Of a DNA stretch of 64,000 nucleotides, positions 12,143-23,362 are shown piece by piece. The stretch covers positions 1,240,001 through 1,304,000 of the forward strand of contig JAHRHY010000004.1 in the NCBI GenBank assembly GCA_019671135.1, written 5' to 3'. The number at the start of each line of letters is the position of its first letter. Position 1 is the stretch's first letter. Origin of the DNA: Linnemannia hyalina. Taxonomy: Eukaryota > Mortierellomycota > Mortierellomycetes > Mortierellales > Mortierellaceae. The notes under the pieces were generated by a model that saw only the letters and a list, made by a program, of their open reading frames with translations, searched no databases and was not told the origin of the DNA. A program made the position numbers and the translations under genes.

Positions 12143-12206
12143 GATGGACATTGGGCCAGCCTGCCCATTTCAATTAAGGGCTATAGAAGATTGGTGGCGT
12201 CTCGAA

Positions 12207-12372
12207 ATTGGTGGCGCGTACTTGTGGTACCTTTTACTCAAATAGGTCTTATAATCTACACTTCCAATCAGTTGGAGATATGGCCGAGTTGGTCTAAGGC
12301 GCCGCGTTAAGGCCGCGGTCTATTCGTAGGCGTGGGTTCAAATCCCACTGTCTTCACTATATTTTTTGCTTT
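12207..12372. repeat. Left arm of an inverted duplication carrying tRNA-Leu(AAG)
   Basis: The tRNA gene plus about 65 bp upstream and about 15 bp downstream recurs in reverse orientation at 15826-15985. The shared upstream block includes GTACCTTTT, CTCAAATA and TTATAATCTACACTTCCAAT. The arms differ by a few substitutions and small gaps outside the tRNA. Confidence 0.85.
12274..12356 (+). tRNA. tRNA-Leu (anticodon AAG)
   Basis: An 83-nt cloverleaf. The acceptor stem is GGAGATA with TGTCTTC, using G-T wobbles, and the discriminator is A. The A box is TGGCCGAGTTGG. The anticodon arm is CCGCG-TTAAGGC-CGCGG, so the anticodon is AAG. A long variable arm is present, as expected for Leu (class II). 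The T arm is TGGGTTCAAATCCCA, containing the B box. A T6 run six bases downstream is a Pol III terminator. No intron. Confidence 0.95.
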
Positions 12373-12482
12373 TTCCTGGTTCACCCCAGGAACGGCCCGA
12401 ACGGGGCAGTTGTCGTTCGCGTTCTCGCTCCTTTTTCTTGTTTTTTTTTTTTCTCTCGTCATTCTCCCACCCTCAGCGCTTT

Positions 12483-13829
12483 ATGCCAATGGAACCCAGG
12501 AGTTGCTCAATCCTTTTACTCAAGGAACCCTCCAATCCCACATCCTTTCTTCCCTCTCAACAACCCTCACCAGACACCCCTCCTCCTCCTCATTCAACCG
12601 AGCCCTACTCTGATGCTTTACATGAAGCATTCAGTCGGCATCAGCCTGATGTCGTACTCAAGGTTGAGTACCTGCCACCCATGACCACTGTCTTTCCCAA
12701 GACGACACAGCTATCAAGGGCCGTTGCGTCTGGGTATCCTCCTGGGCACTCGCCGAGTAAAAGGGATTCTGAGTTTGGCAGCCTGTGGGCCTTTGCTGTC
12801 ACGTCCCAAAACGCCGTCAGTGCAGTTGAGGCGGCTCTTCAGCACCAGCCTGATGCAGGTATGGAGAATCGATCTGACGTTTCTGCTAAATTTTATATCT
12901 TTCACCTTTTGATAAAAAGAGCGTTTGGGTCTGACATTTTTTCGTGTTGGAATCATTACCCGTTAGCTATTCGTGAGGCCTGGCTTCGGGTTCCAATCTA
13001 CTGTCTTACAGGAGCTACGCTTGCAAGAGTCAAGGAGGTTGGGTTCGTGACTATCAACCCATCAGACACCTCTGGCTCTTCGTATGACGCTGATCCTGCC
13101 TCACCTGCACCTTCATTCGACAATGCTGCTCAATTAGTCGACTTTTTGATCTCCTTCAAATGGCCCACCTCTGTCACTTCTGCCAGCAGCACAGTGCAAG
13201 TCAGCAACCATTCTACGCGACACGAGACTGAGCCTACGAGCGATGATGCTGACCAGCCCTTCGTGGATCCCACCTCTTCTCCCAAGTTGTGGTTTCTGAC
13301 AGGCGAGACGCGGATGAAGACCCTTGCTGAGAAGTTATCCGCCTACCAACGAGCATTCCAAGAGGTTGTTGTCTATGAGACGGGACCACGACCTGGCTTT
13401 GAGGAAGAGCTGTCGCGGTGGTTCGCCGATAATCTAGACTTGCATTCTGAAGACGACATCGCAAGCCATGGTGTGACTGAGCGTCGAGACGTTGAAGCAC
13501 AGATCAAAACGGCCACCGCGACAGACAAACCAACCAATCTGTGGTTGATTGGGTTCAGTCCTAAAGGTGTCGATCTGACAGTACCGGTGTTGAACAAGTC
13601 CCTCGAGTCGTGCCTGTCTTCCACCTCTTCTTCCTTTTCAGCACCAGTGCAGATCCAGTGGGGGTCAATTGGGCCAACAACCGCGACTCGAATTCAGGAA
13701 CACCTCCTCGCTACCGCCAACATATCCAAGTCTAGATCAAGGGTTTTTCTTTCTTCCATCATTGCCGTGGCCAAGGCACCCAAACCCACAGCTTTAGCAG
13801 AGGCAATAGCATCGCACCCTTCGACATAA
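12483..13829 (+). CDS. hem4: Uroporphyrinogen-III synthase
   Basis: It closes and isomerises hydroxymethylbilane to uroporphyrinogen III in heme synthesis. The N-terminal pattern is typical of HemD/Hem4: a first strand (CSILLLKEPSNP), then PYSDALHEAF, EYLPPMTTVF, and AFAVTSQNAVSAVEAAL. Later come PIYCLTGATLARVKEVGF, LWFLTGETRMKTLAEKL and VVVYETGPRPGFEEELSRWF. A 108-nt intron is proposed at 12859-12966 (GTATGG donor, TTAG acceptor, CTGAC inside). It is a multiple of three with no stop, so retention would insert 36 residues. Spliced, the protein is about 412 aa, longer than the usual 250-300, because of a Ser-rich N-terminus and loops. ATGs at 12483 and 12489 are both possible. The start is only 126 bp beyond the tRNA-Leu. 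Confidence 0.8.
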   Translation: MPMEPRSCSILLLKEPSNPTSFLPSQQPSPDTPPPPHSTEPYSDALHEAFSRHQPDVVLKVEYLPPMTTVFPKTTQLSRAVASGYPPGHSPSKRDSEFGSLWAFAVTSQNAVSAVEAALQHQPDAGMENRSDVSAKFYIFHLLIKRAFGSDIFSCWNHYPLAIREAWLRVPIYCLTGATLARVKEVGFVTINPSDTSGSSYDADPASPAPSFDNAAQLVDFLISFKWPTSVTSASSTVQVSNHSTRHETEPTSDDADQPFVDPTSSPKLWFLTGETRMKTLAEKLSAYQRAFQEVVVYETGPRPGFEEELSRWFADNLDLHSEDDIASHGVTERRDVEAQIKTATATDKPTNLWLIGFSPKGVDLTVPVLNKSLESCLSSTSSSFSAPVQIQWGSIGPTTATRIQEHLLATANISKSRSRVFLSSIIAVAKAPKPTALAEAIASHPST

Positions 13830-15840
13830 ATTTAAGTAGTCCTTTCTGCTTCGCAAAAACAAAGAGAAAACGCGATTTGGAGCAAAGAAGACCAGCTTGA
13901 GTCCACAGAGAGCGTGTACAAAAAGAGGCGAACAAACATCCGAGAAAAAATTAAGGACATTTTTCATCGTAAACTGCATCAACTTCATTTTTTTTTATTA
14001 TTATTAAAAGTACATGTGCATCCTCCTCCATTGTGTCTATGAGGTTAAATATACTTTATGTTCTAAGCTATTTAGAGGACTTCTTGGATAACAATCTTTC
14101 TTGTGTAGACTCCCGTATGGCCATTCTTGATAAGCTTTGGTATTGCTTCGGCTCGAACAGCTTGATAGGGCGATAAAAAGCTGACCATGTGTAAAGACCG
14201 GCTGTGGAAGATATCCATTTCATGCCCAGGTGCACTGCTAGACAATACTACTTTTTTCTCTTCATTTTTGCTCTCTAATTAACTAACTACTTTGAATGGT
14301 AAGAATCGCGATTTACCTTTCCTTTCAAACATCATAGTGCACTGGCCACCTCTTGAAACGTGTCTGTCAAAAGATCAACACTCGGCAATGAACCCAGATA
14401 CACTTTTTCAGGGCATCGGTACTAAGAAAAGTGTAGTTTGGAAAAAACGTATCCGTCGCTCCCACCCTTTGAGCAGTTATTCTGTCATTAGGTCATTCAG
14501 TCATTCAGTCATTCAATTATTCAGTCAATTCAGTTCAATCGGTCAATTAGTTATTTCGTCAAGTGGCCAAGTGGTCAGTTGGCCACCGGTTAGAAAAATG
14601 GTCAATGTGGGGAAACCAACAAAGCTCACGGAAGAGAAAGAGTGATCTCAACTAGATCACTGGTGACGACGAAATGTATGCGGATCTTTGGCACACGGCA
14701 CAGTGAAGGTTCTCAACCTCTGTGAATGTGATAGACAGCAGGAGGAAGATTTATTCAGTCTATTGTTCGAGCGACAACAGATCTTATGATGGATAAGAAG
14801 GAGGAAAAGAATGGACTTACCTAGGTGAATGTGATGGACAGCAGGTGGAAGATGCTGTTCTAACGTTCACTCTCAGTGTCCTTTTTTATTATTTAGCTAA
14901 ACTACTACTACGACAACGACGGAATAGAAAAGATTGGAAAGGAGAGTGTGAAAAGAGAAAAGGGAACGATGACTTAGGGTTGAACACGCTAACGGGGCGG
15001 GAACCGGGTTTTCATCAACAAATAGGTCATGAGGTTGGTGAAAACAAGAGAGGGTGAAAGTGAATAGGTAGGGAGACGAGAGAAAGGAAGAGGAAGAAGA
15101 AAAAAAAATAGAAGAATAACAAGAGTAACAAAGAGAAAGGAAATCCGATAACAACAAAAGGCGCAGCTTGGCGTTGGCTTGAAGTTGTCAACGCAAACAA
15201 AACGACGAAGGTTCACATCCGGGTGGATGACCAAAACAAACACTGACGCGGTATTAGAAAGTACAGGCGAATGAGGAAAAGTAGAAAGTGAAATGACGCG
15301 TGAAAAAAGAAGAGGTAACAAAAGATGGGTATGGTTAACCTTTTACTGGGTTAACAGGTTAACTTGGTCACAAACATTGGAGTCACGCACAAACACTGGA
15401 TCATGACCTTAGGCGGGGCCTAAGGTCATCTCTTTTGCTGCCCCACAAACAAACAAAGCACACTTGGCAAAGAGGACGACCGTGGCAGAGCCACGGGTTT
15501 TCTGCTTGAGAGGGGCATATTGAAAGACTGTTTGGAAACGCTCGACTTTTTTTTTTTGGACAATGCGATCAATCGTTCAAGGTTTCAAAACTGCAATAGT
15601 TGACTTTGAAAGGAGTACGACCGTGGCGGGCGTTCTGCTTGAGAGTCCCCCCAAAACATTCAAAGCACACTTGACAAGGAGGACGTCCTTCTTCTTAAGA
15701 GTGGCATTTTAAAAGCGAATGGCGCACGTTGGGAATGAAAACCCCAAACTAAAAGAAACAAAGCCCGGGGCGACCCAGTGGAAATCCCGAAGAAAAGAGA
15801 GAACGAAGCCCGGATGTCGCCCAACAAAAGCAAAAAGTAG
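13830..15840. other. Intergenic region with degenerate repeats and a palindrome
   Basis: No gene recognised. Contents: a short-unit array of TCATTCAG-like repeats (14483-14590); a 29-bp direct repeat (14721-14749 and 14825-14853, core GTGAATGTGAT-GACAGCAGG); a 12-bp-arm palindrome (15403-15429); and two degenerate copies of a block containing GACCGTGGC and TTCTGCTTGAGAG (15454-15519 and 15611-15710). Confidence 0.6.
15403..15429. repeat. Perfect inverted repeat, 12-bp arms
   Basis: ATGACCTTAGGC, a GGG spacer, then GCCTAAGGTCAT. The arms match perfectly. It lies between hem4 and the second tRNA-Leu; no function is known. Confidence 0.85.
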
Positions 15841-15985
15841 TGAAGACAGTGGGATTTGAACCCACGCCTACGAATAGACCGCGGCCTTAACGCGGCGCCT
15901 TAGACCAACTCGGCCATATCTCCAACTGATTGGAAGTGTAGATTATAAGTCATATTTGAGCAAAAGGTACAACAGCCACTAATTT
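15826..15985. repeat. Right arm of the inverted duplication carrying tRNA-Leu(AAG)
   Basis: Reverse complement of the segment at 12207-12372: the tRNA is identical, the 5' flank is nearly so, and the 3' flank shares CTTCACTA followed by a T run. Confidence 0.85.
15841..15923 (-). tRNA. tRNA-Leu (anticodon AAG), second copy
   Basis: Identical in sequence to the tRNA at 12274-12356 but on the opposite strand: same acceptor stem, AAG anticodon loop TTAAGGC, long variable arm and GGTTCAAATCC B box. A T5 run follows the 3' end (A run at 15832-15836 on the plus strand). Confidence 0.95.
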
Positions 15986-16130
15986 ACGATGACACTGCTT
16001 CGGTGACGTCATTATGGCGCCCGCCCCCCCCATTATCCAGATAATAAAAGTCACTTGGATATGTCTTTCATCTTTCTCCTTTCACCATCCATCCTCAAGG
16101 AACCCCCTCCCTTTGTCAACCACACCCACC

Positions 16131-18640
16131 ATGTCCTGGAACGCTGGCAAGACAGGATCTAACAACACCCCGCTTGGTCCGCGCAAGCGCATGATCGGCG
16201 ATGTCAGTCAGTCTGATCAAGACGATCAGCAATTCCGGGGACGACCCATCGAAGTCCCCTCGCGGCTCTTCAGCCCAAACCAGAATGTTACCGGTGGTGC
16301 AGGAGGATATCCTTCACAATCACCTGGTGGATTTTCGTCTCAGTCGCCTGGGTCCAGTCCGTACGGTGGCAGTCCTAGGAGTGATGGTCTCGCTCCTGTC
16401 AAAAGAGAAGGTACGAGCATCTATGTGGAGTGCCTTTATTATTCAATCGTTTTATCTTGTTGCCTGGTTTCTTGAGCTGACTAATGGTTCTCGTATTTCC
16501 ACTTAACTTAGATGGGACTGAGGAGCCAAAGCGCAAGAGAAAGAGTCGTTGGGCTGCAGAGGATGAAAAAGTTACTATCCCCGGAATGCCAACGGCGTTG
16601 CCCACCAACATGACCGAGGAGCAGCTGGAGATGTTTTTGCGTAAGTTCCAAGATTTATTATTATATTTTATTGCATTTGTGGTAAATGCATGCTGTGTTT
16701 CGACCTCCGTGAAACTAATATCGTCTTTTCTTGCTTGTTTTGTTTCTGTCTACAATTTAGTGCACACTCGACTTGAGGAGATTACAAAGAAGCTGAAGTC
16801 TGGCGACGTTCTTCCCCTGGATCGCGAGAGGTATGTGCCAGGAAGCTGATGTTGCTTCGTCATTGTACAGGTACAGGCGATTCCTCGATTGTAATATTAT
16901 AACCTAACACACTTTCCTCTCTTCCACTTTCCCCTCAATTAGATCTCGTTCTCCTCCACCAGTATACAATGCTGAGGGAAAGCGTGTCAACACCAGAGAA
17001 TACCGTTACCGTAAGAAACTGGAGGACGAGAGGCATCATTTGATCGACGGCGCCATCAAAAAGTACCCCGACTTCAAGCCACCAGCAGACTACAAGCGAC
17101 CCACCAAAACCATGGACAAGGTCTATATCCCCGTCAAGGAATTCCCCGAAATCAACTTTATTGGACTCTTGATCGGACCACGTGGAAACACTTTGAAGAA
17201 GATGGAGACAGAGTCCGGCGCCAAGATCAGTATTCGTGGACGTGGATCGGTCAAGGAGGGCAAGAGTCGCTCTGACTCTGCGTCGAGCGCCAACCAGGAG
17301 GAGGATCTTCACTGTCTTGTCTCTGCCGAATCGGAAGATAAGGTCGCCAAGGCCATTCAGCTCATCAACAAGATCATCGAAACCGTAAGTGCCTTCTTGT
17401 TTTTATCAAATGTCTGAAATTTCCAGTGATATGTATCTTCCAATGATCTAACGTTTTACCCTACCCTTCCTTTTTTATTCTACTAGTCTGCATCAGTTCC
17501 AGAGGGCCAGAACGAGCTGAAGCGCATGCAGTTAAGAGAGTTGGCGTCGCTGAACGGAACGCTTCGAGACGATGAGAACCAGACATGCTTGAACTGTGGT
17601 GCTGTTGGACATCGCAAGTTTGAGTGCCCCGAGATCCACAACGTCACCATCAACCTTGTCTGTGGAATCTGTGGTGGACATGGACACGCCACTCGTGACT
17701 GCAGAGAGCGCAACAACCCAGAGGCAGCAGAGAAGGCTCAGCAGAGGAACCAAAAGATCGACTCAGAGTACCTGAACCTCATGGTTGAGCTCGGAGAACA
17801 GGTGCCCGCAGGAATGACAGGACAGTCTGCCCCCCCAGCTTCCGAACGCGAAAGTAGTCATTCTGGGTCATCTGTAAGTATTAACAGCGTTTGTTAGTTA
17901 TGTGATATTGCTCGTTATTCAACGTCGATGAACGCGTAAATTAATATTTGCCCGTAAACACATTACTAGGGTCACTATGGTCCTCCTCCTCCAAGAGGTC
18001 AGTCAGGATCAGCACCTCCTCCGTGGGCTAATAGTGGACCTAGAGACAGAGAGCCCTCTAGCCACAGCTCTGCACCTCCACCCTGGGCTGCTCGTGCTTC
18101 AGCCTCGGCCGCCCAATCGTCTAACCCTGCACCTTGGCAACATCAGGGCGCCCCAGGAACCAGCAGTGGTCCACCACCACCCCCCCCAGCTGCGCCATGG
18201 CAACAAGCTAGCGCGGCACCTGCTAACCCCTGGAACTCGCATCATTCTAGATCAGATGCCGCTGCGCCTCCACCCCCCCCTGGCTACCCTGGTCAGTCCT
18301 ACCCACATGATCCTTATGGAGGATACTATTCATCATATGGCGCACCTCCACCCCCACCTCCAGTTGCTCCTCCTAGCTGGGTACGTTGAACTTTAGGCCT
18401 TGTTGTACAATGCTTTCTATTTGCCGATCGTTCTGTATCTTTTACGGATGTACTAACTCTTGCATTCATGATGAATTGTTATTCTTATCTTTTTTTTCGC
18501 AATTGCAGGCTGGAGCTCCAGGGTTGCCTCCACCACCACCGCCTCCTTCTTCAGCAGCACCGCCACCACCTCCTCCAGCACTCCCAACTCCCCCACCCCC
18601 TCCATCATCTAACCCTCCTCCACCACCTCCCAGTGCCTAA
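16131..18640 (+). CDS. Branchpoint-binding protein / splicing factor 1 (SF1, BBP)
   Basis: It recognises the intron branch site in the early spliceosome and pairs with U2AF65. Seven exons (16131-16410, 16512-16640, 16761-16830, 16943-17384, 17487-17873, 17970-18380, 18509-18640) join in frame to 616 aa. Visible parts: a U2AF ligand motif KRKRKSRW; the SF1 helix-hairpin region ([18 protein letters not shown], then [14 protein letters not shown]); a KH-QUA2 domain ([39 protein letters not shown]); two CCHC zinc knuckles ([14 protein letters not shown] and [14 protein letters not shown]); and a long proline-rich C-terminus ending in poly-Pro blocks. The ATG at 16131 follows a CACCCACC context. 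An AATAAA lies near 18744. The neighbouring helicase gene converges on it. Confidence 0.95.
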
Positions 18641-19120
18641 CTGACGCTCCTTGTTTTTTTCACACCTTTACCTTGGATGCAATGATGTAACCAGTTCTTT
18701 TCTCCTCTCCCAAAGCCAATCTAACAATATTTTTTTTTCTCTGAATAAATCAACGAACGGGACGGGAACAACTGCTGAGCTGGTAGGGGAACGAGGTCAC
18801 AAAATGGACATTCCTCCTAGGTTCAAAACTCATCCTCCTCTCTTGACTCCACATAGGCAGGGTTCCCCCGTTCGTTCGCAGTACAGTAACAGTGTGGGTG
18901 TTTAATCTACTGACTTTTATTTTTCGTCGATTAGCTTTTTTACTCGCTTCGCCTGTTCATTTTATGCGCAAGGTAGAATGATTAGGAAAGACAACAAAAA
19001 AAAAATAAAACGAAAATGTTTTGAGTGTTGTACAAGGGAGGGATCGGCATCTTTCTTTGCGAAGGAGAGAGAAGAAAGGAAAGAAAGCAGGGGGAAGAAG
19101 CGCGACACACACGAACCCAT
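18641..19120. other. Convergent 3' region between SF1 and the helicase gene
   Basis: Holds the 3' UTRs of two converging genes. T-rich near 18720-18760, with an AATAAA for the SF1 transcript. No further gene seen. Confidence 0.6.
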
Positions 19121-22100
19121 CTAGCAGGTCATGCACGGGCGACAACGGTCACTGCAGTTCCCAGAACAAAAGTGCTTGCCGCAGTGAAGTGGCTTCCCGC
19201 AAGGATGGCTACAGAACTTGTCACTGTGGTCACCGGCATGGCATTGGAAGGGACAAGGGTGTCCACAGTCCGGGAACACACCTCCACAGGGCTTGGAGCA
19301 CCCTCCTTCCTGGACTTGATCGAATTCGGCCTCGAGACCAACCAGGGAGATCATCTCGGGATGGCGAGGACATTGAAGCTTGATGCGGTTGCCAATCTTG
19401 AAGTCATGGCTTTGGTGCATCAAACTCATGATAATTGTGTTCCAGAGCTTCGACTGGTCCTTCAGCAACTGGGCATTGCCAAGAATATACATGCCCTAGT
19501 AAACACAAAGATTATGGTAACCACGCGCCTCAGTAAATCAAAATCGAGAGAGGAGCAAGCGTGAAAAAAACTAAGCGACCATATTTTAATTTAGTTACCT
19601 TTTTGGCGCGAGAGAGACCGACACAGACGCGGTTGCTGGTATTCAAGAATCCAATGCTGTTATTGCTGTTGCTTCGAACCAAACTTAAAATGATAATGTC
19701 GTTCTCCTCCCCTTGGAACCCATCGACGGTTGAAACACGGATGTCGCTCGCACCAGGGATGATGCTCTGACGCAGCTTCTCCACAATCTTGAGTCGCTGA
19801 CCGGCATACATGCTCAGAATGGTGATTAGGGATGGGTCGTACCCTTGCTGCAAAAGATAGATCGCTAGCTTTGCCGCCACTCCCACCTCATGTACGTTGA
19901 TGTGAGAGTTGTTCTGTCCGACCATATCCGGCTCATCATGTGTCAAGAAAAAAAGCTATACGATAAAATGGAAAGTTTGACTATCAGTTAGATAACAGTC
20001 GCCTCCGTACGATGCAGCCAAGTTAGAGATAAAATGAGCAACGATCGAATGAACTTACGTTGTCAACCATGCCGCGGACGTCGTCGTAGTGGCAGACAGA
20101 GTCGTGGTCCCAAAGGTTCTTGTAGATCGGTCGTATCAGCTTGCGAATTTCTGGCCGCATGCGCCGTTGACAGTCCAGCATTGAGTACGGAAAGTGGTTG
20201 GTGACAAGGCGCTCGAACAGTGAAACATCGATGTTCAGGTTCTTCAGGTCGTTCACCGACATGCTTGGCCGAAGCTGCTCGTGATCTCCAATCAGGATGA
20301 GATGCTGGATGGTCGGTGTCAACGCAGAAATAATGTGGGCTTCCATTGTTTCCGACGCCTCCTCACAGATCATGACCTTGGGTTTCAATGCCCAGAGCAG
20401 GTCGTGGTACTTGGACTATAACAAAATGGGTTGGTCGCTCATGTTAGGTACAGCACTTGCAGACATTCCAATCTGACATTGCTCATCAAATAGCCTTTGA
20501 CTTACGGCTGCTGTGGTAGTCATGCCGATGACCCGGGCAGTCTTGAGGAGGTTCACGTCGTTCGCTCGCAATCCGGCGCGAATGTTCTGTCCGATAATGT
20601 TGAACTTCTCGTTAAGCTCACCCAGCTTTTTGATGATCGTTGCCTGATATCGTTGGAGCCAGACCTTATAGACACCCAAGCGCTTGTTACCCGGGATATC
20701 GTGCACGTTGGGCATCCCAACGAAGGGCTGGACGTCTCCGACTGTAGCGTCGTTCAAATGGCACACAATTGAAGGCTTGACGTTGACGACGTTTCCCGAC
20801 ATCTTTATCTCATCCAAATTTCCCGAAATGAACTCGTCCACTCGCTCCTGAAGCTCCTCCTCGTCAATTTCAACAACATAGTCATCCTGCAAAGACGCAT
20901 CGTCGAAAACAGAAATGTTGTGTGGATCCTGAATGTAGGGTGCTGATTGCAGCCAAGTGCGTGCTGTGGGTTCATCCTCCGGCTCTGCAAAGCTCACCCA
21001 CTCATCCGAGGAGAAAGAATCGTGCTGTTCCTGGGAGATAATCCCCAGCTCCAGAAACTTCGACAATGGCGCATATTCCACAGCTAGTTCCTCCAGCAGG
21101 GCCAGCATGTCGGATTCCAGCTTATCCTTCATCCTGAAGAACCGCACTGGCATAGAGTTTATAACATTGTCGTTACGGGCCTCCATCGGATTATCCTTGT
21201 AGTACATTCGAACGTTGTATAGGGTCCTGGGTGTGACTATGGGGCTCTTGGATCGCGATCCGAGTCGGATGATGCGGTCCTCGAACTTCATGATGCCCTC
21301 CAAGAACTGATCCAGCGCGTGGTTGGTCTGGCAAACGACTATGATGGCGCCTGCTGTACTGGTCGAAAACTGCTCCAGAAGAATCTGCGTCGCCAAGAGA
21401 CCAAGGAAAGTCTTTCCTGTACCGGGAGGTCCTTGCACCACTGCAAACTCCTTGGTAAGCATCCGATTCATCGCTTCTATGACACTTGGCTGGATTTTCG
21501 AGGGCTCTGAGGGCTTTGAGGGCTTTTGAGAATCACTCCTGGCGGTTCCCTTGAGGATCCCCGGGAATTTGAGAAGCGACTCCAGGAGATAATCTTCGTC
21601 TCGAATGCGCTGATTGTGCTGACTATATGCCGGTGATTCGAGCTCGTGCTCCAATCCGACGAGTTGCGGCCGAAAGGGAAGAGTAGAAGGGTCAATGTCC
21701 TGGAGACACCTCAAGACGTGCTGGTACGCCTCAAAATATCCCTGCATAGACTCGATCATGGTGTAGCACACGTCCGGGTCCAAGTCCAAGTGGGGATCCG
21801 GTTTGATGAATTTGATGCCGATGCGCAAGTTCCGAGGGTTCTGAAGGAACTCCAGGTCGCGCTCCACCACAGTTGCAAATCGAAAGTGTTCAAAATGGTC
21901 GACGGAAAGGCAGACGATCGCTCCTGGAATAAGACGCTTGGATTGTCTCCAGTTGACTCTGTGACCTTCGACAATGAACGACATGCGGTGAACCAGTCCA
22001 ATGTTTGCAAACAACAACGCCATCGGGCGGACCTATGAACTCGACGAGGTTGAAAGCGTTAGACTCTGTGCAGAGGTTACCGAAATCTTCTCATAAACTC

Positions 22101-23362
22101 TAGTGCCCATTCTCAGGTGCCATATCGATACATACATTGATGTACTTGGTCATGTCGTTGTCGTCCACAGTTCCGTAACGGTATGACTGGATCGCGTCCC
22201 GCACAGGCATAATGCAGTCAGCGCGCAACAGCTTGAAATGTGTCTCCAGATAGTGATCCGTTGAGTCGTATGCCTTGTGCACAATGTTCTCTGCTGGGTC
22301 AGGGTAATCCTCGTTAATGTCGGCGTCAGTGGGGTAAACCGATTGAAAACGAAAGTTGTCTATGCCGCAAAAAAGGTCGTGTTAATTAATTACGCGCTCC
22401 ACAAACAAAGACGTCCGTACAGAGGAGTAAAAAAATCTCTGTAATGACCGATCGCCACACATACCCGGTGACAGCTGGTTCTTCCACGAGATGTCCACCA
22501 TTGGCGTTGGCTTTTGCACATTGGCATAAATATCCTTGGGTTTGCCCTGATTTTGCTGAGGGCGATTGGCTTTCCTACCACCGCCTTCAGGACCACCACC
22601 TCCTCGGCGATTCCGATTATTGTTCCCTCCTCCGTGTTCGCCTATTTGAGTGCACAAGATGATGGATGTGTGAATTAATATGTCGCTGAAATAGGAGAGG
22701 AGTCAATCAGAGGAAGCCTCCTAATAAGGATCAGTCACTAGTAGATAGGTCTTACGATTGTTCTTTGAAGGAGGATCTCTTCGCTGTTGCTGTTGCTGCT
22801 GTTGCTGCTGAGATCGGGCTGCTTGGTCTTGTTGCCGAGAGCGCGCCGAGGTATCTTTGCCAGGGACTGGGCCTTTTGGTGGTGGTGTTGGTGCATCGAA
22901 CCAACCAAACTGTTCCTCCTTGACCCGGCTGTTTGCTCTCCGATCAGAGCCTCGGTTGCTTGGTTTTGAAGGCTATTTCATACCAAGAAAAAAAAAGGCG
23001 TGAACAGGGAATTAAAAGGTTAACCTCAGTTGTTCCCCGAGAAGCAAAAGCAAGACTTATGCATATAAAAAAGTGGTTTCTGCCAAGCAAGCAAGGGAGC
23101 CTTACATGCGACGATCTCGAGGCAGAATGGGCTACATGGATGGAATGTTGAATGGTTGGAAGTAAATAAAAACAAAAAAAACAGTTGCATGAGTGTATAT
23201 CGTTCACGTTCGTACTTATTTTGTTTGAGGAGAGTCGATGACGAGGGGTTAGTGGTAATGGTGGCGCTGATTTTGATTCTTTTTTTATTCCAGTGTCGTA
23301 CCGAACTTGCAAGAGTCGCCGAATTGGCATGTGCCTGTGGTTTGAAAGTCTCGACAAGACAT
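19121..23362 (-). CDS. ZNFX1/Hrr1-type SF1 RNA helicase with N-terminal CCCH and C-terminal NFX1 zinc fingers
   Basis: Nine exons join in frame: 23362-23302, 23131-23106, 22972-22756, 22641-22465, 22359-22136, 22032-20506, 20415-20059, 19955-19599 and 19495-19121, about 1106 aa. The first two tiny exons encode a CCCH finger (C-x8-C-x5-C-x3-H, residues 3-22: CRDFQTTGTCQFGDSCKFAH) split by an intron. Then follow a Gln- and Gly/Arg-rich linker and a UPF1-like helicase: Walker A GPPGTGKT (436-443), MICEEASE, GDHEQLRP, LDCQRRMRP, TVDGFQGEENDIII and VGLSRAKK. The end carries NFX1-type Cys/His repeats (CSKPCGGVFPDCGHPCPFQC, CGKPLHCGKHFCSGNC). The S. pombe relative Hrr1 works in the RNA-directed RNA polymerase complex and animal ZNFX1 in small-RNA inheritance, so a role in RNA silencing is likely but inferred. 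All helicase motifs look intact. Confidence 0.9.
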
